NCBI RefSeq assembly: GCF_900184735.1
Contig: NZ_LT855393.1
Span: 235,844-299,843, forward strand
Source of the DNA: Paucisalibacillus globulus
Lineage (GTDB): Bacteria > Bacillota > Bacilli > Bacillales > Amphibacillaceae
Reading direction: 5' to 3'
Length of the DNA: 64,000 nucleotides
Part shown: in pieces, positions 56,645-64,000 of the stretch
How positions within the stretch are numbered: the stretch's first letter is position 1
Layout of the letters: each line of letters starts with the position of its first letter
The notes under the pieces: generated by a model
Database searches by the model: none
What the model saw: only the letters and a program-made list of their open reading frames with translations
What the model was told of the DNA's origin: nothing
Translations under genes and position numbers: made by a program

Positions 56645-57541
56645 ATGTCAAAAAAATTATTACTCAGCATCATTGTCGTACTCCTAATCACAAATGTTGC
56701 AACGATGCTATTTTGGAAAAATGATCAAACAGAACCCATAGTAGAGGATAAAGAAATAGATACGAAGAAACCAGTTGCTACAATAGACGGGGAAGAAGTG
56801 TCTTATTCAGATTGGATTAAATCTCTACAAGGGAACTATGGAAAAAAAGAGCTAAAAGATTTAATTGACCATCAAGTCGTAGCTAAGTTAGCAGAAGATC
56901 AAAATATTACAATAAGTGATAAAGTAATTGAGAGAGATATAGCGATTCTAACTACGATGCAAGGGCCGATATCAAAAGAGAGTTTACAAAAATTAGAACA
57001 AGGTTGGCGAAATGATATTGTATATCGATACCAACTAGAAGCACTACTTGCAGATGGTAATCAAGTCTCAGAACAAGAAGTCGAAACCTATTACAACAAG
57101 TATCATAAACAGTATCAATTTGATCAATCATTACAATTCTCCCATATACTAGTATCTACAATGGATACTGCCGAAAAAGTTTATGCAGAACTAGAAGAAG
57201 GTGCTTCCTTTGCTCTATTAGCCAAGGAGTACTCGATTGATGAAGATTCTAGAGAAGCTGGAGGATACTTGGGATTTAACTCTGCCAATACAGAGTTCCT
57301 ACCATCTAATTATTTTGAAATAGCAGCCGGTCTTGAAGAATATTCTTATAGTGAGCCTTTTGTGACTAGTAATGGTATTGCCATTCTATACTTACATAAA
57401 AGCTTACCGACGATTGTATTTAGTTATGAAGAATTAAAACCATTTATCCGTAATGAACTAGCCTTACAAGCATCAAATCAGAAGTTAGTCGCGGACCCAT
57501 TATGGGAAAAATTAGATATAAATTGGATATATGGGGAATAG
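56645..57541 (+). CDS. yacD: membrane-anchored PpiC-type peptidyl-prolyl isomerase (PrsA-like, YacD)
   Basis: Extracytoplasmic foldase-like protein of 298 residues. One N-terminal transmembrane helix (about 4-22) lacks a lipobox cysteine, so unlike PrsA it is not a lipoprotein. A SurA-like helical region follows, and the parvulin domain spans about 150-250, with FSHILVSTMDTAEKVYAELE and AGGYLGFNSANTEFLP. B. subtilis YacD stands at the same place between hslO and cysK. Substrate proteins are unknown. The ATG follows GGAAGGAGTAAC. Confidence 0.88.
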   Translation: MSKKLLLSIIVVLLITNVATMLFWKNDQTEPIVEDKEIDTKKPVATIDGEEVSYSDWIKSLQGNYGKKELKDLIDHQVVAKLAEDQNITISDKVIERDIAILTTMQGPISKESLQKLEQGWRNDIVYRYQLEALLADGNQVSEQEVETYYNKYHKQYQFDQSLQFSHILVSTMDTAEKVYAELEEGASFALLAKEYSIDEDSREAGGYLGFNSANTEFLPSNYFEIAAGLEEYSYSEPFVTSNGIAILYLHKSLPTIVFSYEELKPFIRNELALQASNQKLVADPLWEKLDINWIYGE

Positions 57542-57555
57542 TATATATAAAGGTT

Positions 57556-57595
57556 AAAAGCATTTTCGTGAGTTAGCGAAATTGCTTTTTTTCTT
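57556..57595 (+). terminator. terminator of coaX-hslO-yacD
   Basis: AAAGCATTTTCG (57557-57568) pairs with CGAAATTGCTTT (57577-57588), with one mismatch, followed by a T run. Confidence 0.78.
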
Positions 57596-57689
57596 AGTAG
57601 TCAGGAAGTAAATTATTAACATGGTACAGGACTTGCCTATGATTATGAAAATGTTTCTTAATAAAAGAAGCCTATTTTTTGCATTTCGG

Positions 57690-57719
57690 TTGACAGTTTT
57701 ATGGACTTGGGAGTACATT
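57690..57719 (+). promoter_or_regulatory. sigma-A promoter of cysK
   Basis: Consensus TTGACA (57690-57695), an 18-base spacer and TACATT (57714-57719). Confidence 0.52.
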
Positions 57720-57726
57720 ATAAATA

Positions 57727-57749
57727 AATCCTATAAGATTAGTAGGAAT
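57727..57749 (+). promoter_or_regulatory. inverted repeat in the cysK leader, possible CymR operator
   Basis: AATCCTAT and TAGGAAT form a dyad just downstream of the cysK -10. B. subtilis cysK is repressed by CymR with O-acetylserine signalling, and the location fits a roadblock operator. The exact consensus was not checked. Confidence 0.35.
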
Positions 57750-57766
57750 TATGAGGAGGTAATTTC

Positions 57767-58693
57767 ATGAGAGTGGCAGATAACATTACCGGCTTAATCG
57801 GAGAGACACCAATTGTAAAATTAAATGGTATTACAGAGGAAGACAGTGCAGATATATATGTGAAATTAGAATTCTTTAACCCAGGTAGTTCTGTTAAGGA
57901 TCGTATCGCACTTGCTATGATTGAAGCAGCAGAAGAAGAAGGAAAATTAAAAGAGGGTGGCACAATTGTCGAACCAACTAGTGGGAATACTGGAATTGGT
58001 TTAGCCATGGTTGCAGCAGCAAAAGGGTATCGAACAGTAATTGTCATGCCTGATACTATGAGTAAAGAGCGTCGTAATATCCTACGTGCATATGGTGCAG
58101 AGTTAATTTTAACACCTGGTGCAGATGGAATGAAAGGCGCTATTAAAAAGGCAGGAGAGTTAGTCGAAGAAAAAGGCTACTTCATGCCGCAACAATTTAT
58201 GAATAAAGCAAACCCAGAAGTACATGCACATACAACAGGTCAAGAGATTGTGAAACAAATGGAAGATGGCCTAGATGCATTTGTATCAGGTGTTGGAACT
58301 GGCGGAACGGTAACTGGTGCTGGTCGAGTACTTAGAGAAAACTTTAAAGATATTAAAATATATGCAGTTGAACCAACTGATTCTCCTGTATTATCAGGTG
58401 GAAACCCTGGTCCACATAAAATCCAAGGGCTAGGAGCAGGATTTGTACCGGATGTACTGGATACGAAATCTTATGATGAGGTAGTTCAAGTTTCTAATGA
58501 AGAAGCATTTGAGACTTCTCGTGAAGTAGCAAAAACGAATGGTATCTTAGGTGGTATTTCTTCAGGTGCTGCAGTTGCAGCTGCGAAGAAGGTAGCAAAA
58601 GAACTAGGAAAAGGTAAAAAAGTTCTTGCTGTATTACCTGATAATGGTGAAAGATATCTTTCCACACCGCTTTATCAATTTGATGAAGAATAA
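57767..58693 (+). CDS. cysK: cysteine synthase (O-acetylserine sulfhydrylase)
   Basis: PLP enzyme that makes cysteine from O-acetylserine and sulfide. The 308 residues match B. subtilis CysK in length. PLP lysine is Lys44 in [10 protein letters not shown]. The substrate loop TSGNTG (about 70-75), the phosphate-binding GTGGTVTG (about 179-186) and the C-terminal SSGAA are present. The ATG follows TGAGGAGG. In B. subtilis the pabBAC genes come next; here only 140 bases separate cysK from folP. Confidence 0.96.
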   Translation: MRVADNITGLIGETPIVKLNGITEEDSADIYVKLEFFNPGSSVKDRIALAMIEAAEEEGKLKEGGTIVEPTSGNTGIGLAMVAAAKGYRTVIVMPDTMSKERRNILRAYGAELILTPGADGMKGAIKKAGELVEEKGYFMPQQFMNKANPEVHAHTTGQEIVKQMEDGLDAFVSGVGTGGTVTGAGRVLRENFKDIKIYAVEPTDSPVLSGGNPGPHKIQGLGAGFVPDVLDTKSYDEVVQVSNEEAFETSREVAKTNGILGGISSGAAVAAAKKVAKELGKGKKVLAVLPDNGERYLSTPLYQFDEE

Positions 58694-58706
58694 GAATAGT
58701 GACATA

Positions 58707-58740
58707 AGGCTAGCATCTATACAAGATGCTAGCTTTTTTT
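58707..58740 (+). terminator. terminator of cysK
   Basis: GCTAGCATCT (58709-58718) and AGATGCTAGC (58724-58733) form a 10-bp stem, followed by a T run. Confidence 0.9.
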
Positions 58741-58833
58741 GTTCGGTAATATATAGGGACGGGCAAATGCGAGTTTTATGAATATATGGTACGATTAAGC
58801 TAATTATTTTAGTTGGAAGGGACAAAGAAGGCT

Positions 58834-59655
58834 ATGATTTTAAAGACGAAGACGAAGTCATATGATTTATCATCGAGAACACATATTATGGGTATATTGA
58901 ATGTAACGCCGGATTCCTTTTCAGATGGTGGTCATTACAATACAGTAGAACAAGCTATTAAACAAGCAGTGAAAATGGAGCAACAAGGTGCAGATATTAT
59001 TGATATAGGTGGAGAATCAACAAGGCCAGATCATGATCCAATATCGGTTGAAGAAGAAATCGCACGTGTCGTGCCGGTAATTAAAGCAGTAAGAGAGGCC
59101 GTATCCATCCCAATTTCAATTGATACCTATAAAGCTGAAACAGCAAGACAGGCAATTATGGCAGGAGCTGACCTTATCAATGATGTATGGGGTGCAAAAA
59201 AAGAACCTGAGATTGCGTCAGTTGCTGCAAAATACAATGTGCCAATTATCTTGATGCATAACCGTAACGATGAAAACTATACCTCGATAATAGAGGATAT
59301 GAAGCAGGACTTAGAAGAAAGTATCGATATTGCAAGGAAGGCCGGAGTATTGGATGAGAATATAATAATTGACCCGGGCATTGGCTTTGCCAAAAATGCA
59401 AATCACAACCTTATTGTCATGAATAATCTAGAAAAGCTAGTCGAAATGGGATTTCCATTCTTACTCGCAACTTCAAGAAAACGATTTATAGGGAGCGTTT
59501 TAGATGTTCCGCCAGCTGAGCGTGATAATGGAACAGGAGCAACAACATGCCTAGGGATTATGAAGGGTGCACATATGATGCGTGTTCATAATGTCAAAGT
59601 AAATGTGGAACTTGCAAGAATGATGGATGCTATGCTACGTGTGGAGGATAAATAA
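58834..59655 (+). CDS. folP: dihydropteroate synthase
   Basis: Condenses p-aminobenzoate with the pterin pyrophosphate; the target of sulfonamides. The 273-residue TIM barrel shows ILNVTPDSFSDGG (21-33), DIGGESTRP (about 60-68), IDTYKA and the C-terminal SRKRF pocket. The ATG at 58834 lies just after AAGAAGG; the TTG at 58813 would add seven residues without a better site. It starts the folP-folB-folK-yazB-dusB cluster without the pab genes that precede it in B. subtilis. Confidence 0.95.
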   Translation: MILKTKTKSYDLSSRTHIMGILNVTPDSFSDGGHYNTVEQAIKQAVKMEQQGADIIDIGGESTRPDHDPISVEEEIARVVPVIKAVREAVSIPISIDTYKAETARQAIMAGADLINDVWGAKKEPEIASVAAKYNVPIILMHNRNDENYTSIIEDMKQDLEESIDIARKAGVLDENIIIDPGIGFAKNANHNLIVMNNLEKLVEMGFPFLLATSRKRFIGSVLDVPPAERDNGTGATTCLGIMKGAHMMRVHNVKVNVELARMMDAMLRVEDK

Positions 59656-60023
59656 TGGATAAGATTATATTAACAAATATGCAATTCTATGGATATCATG
59701 GACTATTACCAGAAGAAAACAAGCTAGGACAGCGATTCAATGTTGATTTAGAGTTGTACTTAGATACATCCAAGGCAGGTTTAAGCGACAATATGCATGA
59801 ATCAATTGACTATAGCCAAGCATATCAACGTGTGAAAAAAGTTGTAGAAGGAGAAGCGAAAAATCTAATAGAAGCAGTGGCCGAGACGGTTGCCTCTGAT
59901 CTATTATCTTCTTTTGAACTATTACAAGCATGCAGGGTAAAGATCATTAAGCCAGATCCACCAATACCTGGACACTATCAGTCGGTAGCGGTAGAGATTT
60001 ATCGGGAGAAAGCACATGAATAA
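59655..60023 (+). CDS. folB: dihydroneopterin aldolase
   Basis: Converts dihydroneopterin to hydroxymethyl-dihydropterin in folate synthesis. The 122 residues show FYGYHGLLPEENKLGQRFNV (residues 12-31), with the catalytic glutamate near 21, the YSQAY block, and the C-terminal lysine near 100 in RVKIIKPDPPIPG. The ATG overlaps the folP stop codon by one base. Confidence 0.95.
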   Translation: MDKIILTNMQFYGYHGLLPEENKLGQRFNVDLELYLDTSKAGLSDNMHESIDYSQAYQRVKKVVEGEAKNLIEAVAETVASDLLSSFELLQACRVKIIKPDPPIPGHYQSVAVEIYREKAHE

Positions 60024-60528
60024 GGCGTTTATTGCATTAGGTACGAATATAGAACCAAGAAAAGAATACTTGGATCAAGCTATTCAATTACTTAGTAAAG
60101 TAGAAGATGTCCAAATTATTAAGAAGTCCTCAATCTACCAGACTCCTCCGGTTGGTTATACGAATCAAGCTGACTTTTTAAATATGGTATTGGAAATAAG
60201 TACAAGGCTATCTTCAGAACAGTTATTAGACCAATGCCAAGAAATAGAGAATGAATTAGGGAGAAAGCGGACGATTCGATTCGGTCCTAGAACAATTGAC
60301 CTTGACATTTTAGTCTTTAATGAAGAAAATATAAAAACGGAACGATTAACCATTCCTCATCCGAGAATGGATATTCGTGCCTTTGTATTAGTACCCCTAA
60401 ACGAACTTGCCCCGGAATTACGCATAAGCGGATTGGGTAAAACGGTAAAACAATTATTACATGGTCTTCCAGATCAGGACAAGAAGGATATTACAAAATG
60501 GAAAATGGTCGAATCGGAAGAAGAATAA
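60016..60528 (+). CDS. folK: HPPK (6-hydroxymethyl-dihydropterin pyrophosphokinase)
   Basis: Pyrophosphorylates hydroxymethyl-dihydropterin before the FolP step. The 170 residues start with FIALGTNIEPRKEYLDQAI (5-23). The signature RFGPRTIDLDILVF (about 91-104) carries the magnesium-binding aspartates Asp98 and Asp100, and HPRMDIRAFVLVPL follows. The start overlaps folB by eight bases, with CGGGAGAAAGC as ribosome site. Confidence 0.95.
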   Translation: MNKAFIALGTNIEPRKEYLDQAIQLLSKVEDVQIIKKSSIYQTPPVGYTNQADFLNMVLEISTRLSSEQLLDQCQEIENELGRKRTIRFGPRTIDLDILVFNEENIKTERLTIPHPRMDIRAFVLVPLNELAPELRISGLGKTVKQLLHGLPDQDKKDITKWKMVESEEE

Positions 60529-60704
60529 AGGCATTTCGAAAGTTAAAAGGTTTCACTCAAGTAGAGTTTGCAAATAAACTTGGCATATCGTTAAATGTAC
60601 TAGGGGCAGTAGAACGTGGTACCAAAAAAGTACCGGAAGAATTAATCGACCGAATTGCGGAAACGCTAAATATAGATAAGAATGAATTGAAAGGGATAGG
60701 ATAA
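60498..60704 (+). CDS. yazB: helix-turn-helix protein YazB
   Basis: A Xre/Cro-type helix-turn-helix protein of 68 residues. The HTH spans about 8-62: IKAFRKLKGFTQVEFANKLG (residues 10-29), then the recognition helix SLNVLGAVERG. It has no ligand domain. B. subtilis YazB is about the same length in the same place between folK and dusB. Its targets are unknown. It begins inside folK, 31 bases before that gene's end. Confidence 0.88.
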   Translation: MENGRIGRRIKAFRKLKGFTQVEFANKLGISLNVLGAVERGTKKVPEELIDRIAETLNIDKNELKGIG

Positions 60705-60781
60705 GTTCATGTTAGGAATGATTTAGGTAGGTAAGTCATTTACTATGTTCTTTTTCTTAGGACCTTCTAGGAGGAGTAACC

Positions 60782-61771
60782 GTGTGGAAAATCGGGGACA
60801 TCACCATTCCTAACCGTGTAACACTTGCGCCTATGGCCGGAGTCAGTAATTGGGCATTCCGTTTAACGGTAAAGGAATTTGGTGCAGGTCTTATTACTGC
60901 CGAAATGGTAAGTGATAAAGGAATATTGAATCGAAATAAAAGAACAATGGAAATGTTATATATTGATGAACAAGAAATGCCAATGAGTTTACAGATTTTT
61001 GGCGGTGACAAAGACTCCCTTGTTCAAGCGGCACAATACGTGGATCAAAATACAAATGCTTCCATTATTGATATTAATATGGGGTGCCCCGCGCCTAAGA
61101 TTACGAAAGTCGATGCTGGTTCCCGTTGGTTATTAGACCCAGATAAGATATACCAAATGGTTAAAGCAGTAGTGGAAAATACAGAAAAACCTGTAACGGT
61201 AAAGATGCGTACAGGGTGGGATGAAGATCATATCTATGCTGTAGAGAATGCGAAAGCTATTGAAGCGGCTGGTGGTAGCGCAATTGGTCTTCATGGCCGT
61301 ACTAGAAAGCAAATGTATGAAGGCTATGCAAACTGGGATATCATCAAGGAAGTAAAATCAGCTGTTCATATACCGGTGATTGGTAATGGTGACATTGATA
61401 GCCCAGAAATAGCTAAAAAGCGGTTAGTAGAAACGGGTGTAGATGCTGTTATGATTGGACGAGCAGCTCTAGGAAATCCGTGGATTATCTACCAAATTGT
61501 CAAGTATCTGGAATCGGGCATTTTAATAGATGACCCTTCCCCAAGAGAGAAAGTTGATGTATGTCTATTGCATATGGATCGCCTTATTAAAATAAAAGGT
61601 GAAAAAGTGGCCATTATGGAAATGCGTAAACATGCTGCATGGTATTTAAAGGGGATTGACGGGAATGGGAAAGCTAGAAAGCTTATTAACAGTGCTGAAA
61701 AACGTGATGACTTAGTAAACATCTTGTCTGAGTTTGCTAGAGAAGCGGAAGCAATTATTCAAGTTTCTTAA
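60782..61771 (+). CDS. dusB: tRNA-dihydrouridine synthase
   Basis: FMN-dependent enzyme reducing uridines in tRNA D-loops. The 329 residues show the N-terminal VTLAPMAGVSNWAFR, the catalytic cysteine Cys102 in MGCPAPK, KMRTGWDEDH and the FMN phosphate site IGRAALGNPW. The GTG start follows AGGAGGAGTAACC. In Firmicutes this is called DusB or Dus1 by different sources. It is followed by a terminator. Confidence 0.94.
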   Translation: MWKIGDITIPNRVTLAPMAGVSNWAFRLTVKEFGAGLITAEMVSDKGILNRNKRTMEMLYIDEQEMPMSLQIFGGDKDSLVQAAQYVDQNTNASIIDINMGCPAPKITKVDAGSRWLLDPDKIYQMVKAVVENTEKPVTVKMRTGWDEDHIYAVENAKAIEAAGGSAIGLHGRTRKQMYEGYANWDIIKEVKSAVHIPVIGNGDIDSPEIAKKRLVETGVDAVMIGRAALGNPWIIYQIVKYLESGILIDDPSPREKVDVCLLHMDRLIKIKGEKVAIMEMRKHAAWYLKGIDGNGKARKLINSAEKRDDLVNILSEFAREAEAIIQVS

Positions 61772-61784
61772 ATTTAGATATGAT

Positions 61785-61816
61785 AATCTGCTAGTTCTCG
61801 CTAGCAGATTTTTTTA
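61785..61816 (+). terminator. terminator of the folate-dusB operon
   Basis: AATCTGCTAG (61785-61794) pairs with CTAGCAGATT (61801-61810) followed by seven T. Confidence 0.9.
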
Positions 61817-61913
61817 AAGAACATGATTAGTTGATGACTTAGCCTTTAGAGGTGTAAAATAAGGTATTGCCTGAGATAATGATAGATAAAATGAACTAAT
61901 AATATCTAATTAA

Positions 61914-63416
<1,503 letters not shown>

Positions 63417-63449
63417 TTTGATCTTAATAAGATCTCATTAACTAATGAA

Positions 63450-63500
63450 TATACCGTATGAAATCATTCCTAATAGTTTGGATTTCATACGGTATTATTA
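63450..63500 (+). terminator. terminator of lysS
   Basis: ATACCGTATGAAATC (63451-63465) and GATTTCATACGGTAT (63481-63495) form a perfect 15-bp stem; the T tract after it is weak. Confidence 0.75.
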
Positions 63501-63722
63501 TATAGAGTGATATATTATTGCTAAATAGAAAGATACAGTGCAGTTATGACTATCAATTAATCAATATACTGTTACAAAAAAACAACGATATTAAAGGAAC
63601 AGTCTTACTAAAATTGCAGTCCCAATAATTGCCTTAAATAAAAGCTTGATTAATGGTTAAAATCATGGTAAATTAAATAACGTTGCTTGTTCATACGAAA
63701 CAAGGTAACAACAAAAAATATG

Positions 63723-63751
63723 TTGACATCAAATTGCCAGCATGATATATT
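63723..63751 (+). promoter_or_regulatory. rRNA operon promoter P1
   Basis: Consensus TTGACA (63723-63728), a 17-base spacer and TATATT (63746-63751). Confidence 0.8.
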
Positions 63752-63809
63752 AATAAAGTCGCTGATTTAAGAAGCGAAGATGCGATTCAAAAAAACTTTT
63801 AAAAAACTA

Positions 63810-63838
63810 TTGACATGAAAAGTTGAAAATAGTATAAT
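63810..63838 (+). promoter_or_regulatory. rRNA operon promoter P2
   Basis: Consensus TTGACA (63810-63815), a 17-base spacer and consensus TATAAT (63833-63838). It is 87 bases downstream of P1, close to the spacing of the tandem rrn promoters of B. subtilis. Confidence 0.85.
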
Positions 63839-63874
63839 ATAAAAGTTGACGCAAAAACAACGATTTAATTTTAT

Positions 63875-63888
63875 TGCTCCTTGAAAAC
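63875..63888 (+). promoter_or_regulatory. boxA-like antitermination sequence in the rRNA leader
   Basis: TGCTCCTTGAAAAC (63876-63888 with one base before) resembles the boxA signal TGCTCTTTGAAAAC, which binds NusB/NusE in rRNA leaders. A hairpin, TAAAAGctagcgtGCTTTTA, lies near 63951-63970 in the leader. Confidence 0.55.
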
Positions 63889-63987
63889 TGAACAAAACAA
63901 CCAGTATGTAAGAAAAAACAACCCTGTTTTTTCTATTAAAAAGAAATTCTAAAAGCTAGCGTGCTTTTAGTGCTAAGAAACACAAAC

Positions 63988-64000
63988 TTTTTTGGAGAGT
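63988..64000 (+). rRNA. 16S rRNA, first bases (cut by window edge)
   Basis: The window ends TTTTTTGGAGAGT. In Bacillus, mature 16S rRNA begins with GGAGAGT followed by TTGATCCTGGCTCAG. With two rRNA promoters upstream and lysS before them, this is very probably the 16S start. The exact 5' end is estimated. Confidence 0.75.

Overview
The window reads as chromosome from a low-GC, endospore-forming Firmicute of the Bacillaceae, probably of the Oceanobacillus/Virgibacillus type (genus call is an inference). Nearly all genes run on the + strand, and their order follows the origin-proximal segment of Bacillus subtilis from yaaH to lysS and an rRNA operon. Sporulation genes are abundant: SleL/YaaH, BofA, Gin, YabG, SspF, SpoVG, Fin, SpoVT, YabP/YabQ, SpoIIE and a truncated GerA-type germinant receptor.

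Layout. 1-4400: cut-off gerA-type gene (-), acsA behind a perfect cre site, then sleL/yaaH and yaaI (-). 4455-9624: tadA, SRP RNA, dnaX, yaaK, recR, yaaL, an eight-unit 52-bp tandem array, bofA, csfB. 9625-17560: a modular intergenic repeat, a yaaO-type decarboxylase, a second repeat type, then tmk-darA-yaaR-holB-ricT-yabA, a 42-bp repeat tract, and trmN6(yabB)-yazA-rsmI. 17590-18425: a small L,D-transpeptidase and abrB (-), the latter with a sigma-A promoter and two Spo0A boxes. 18705-29735: metG, tatD, yabE, rnmV, rsmA, yabG, veg, an SCP2-domain gene, sspF, ispE, purR, spoVG. 29928-44025: glmU, prs, ctc, pth, fin, mfd, spoVT, yabM, yabN, rqcP, yabP, yabQ, divIC, yabR. 44026-54235: repeats, tRNA-Met (-), a DinB-family gene, spoIIE, yabS, yabT, tilS, hpt, ftsH. 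54461-63416: repeats, coaX, hslO, a PrsA-like foldase, cysK, folP-folB-folK-yazB-dusB, lysS. 63417-64000: two consensus rRNA promoters, a boxA-like leader and the first bases of 16S rRNA.

The genes fall into linked functions: replication and repair (dnaX, holB, recR, yabA, mfd, tmk), translation and RNA maturation (SRP RNA, tadA, metG, lysS, tilS, dusB, rsmA, rsmI, rnmV, pth, rqcP), precursor supply (prs, glmU, ispE, hpt, folate, coaX, cysK), division and envelope (divIC, yabM, yabE) and sporulation. Candidate sites for CcpA, Spo0A, sigma-B, sigma-F, sigma-H, sigma-K and an ECF sigma factor lie ahead of the genes one would expect.

Compared with B. subtilis as I recall it, yabJ, pabBAC, xpaC-yaaN and the rRNA genes next to bofA are missing here, while acsA, an L,D-transpeptidase, an SCP2-domain gene and a DinB-family gene are extra. 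The real novelty is in the gaps. A modular, nested-palindrome repeat family occupies seven loci; its terminal arms differ between copies but remain complementary within most copies. Two tandem arrays of about 52 bp carry co-varying inverted arms, and a structured element of about 200 bp has a 29-bp collapsed relative elsewhere. No CRISPR array, prophage or transposase gene was seen.
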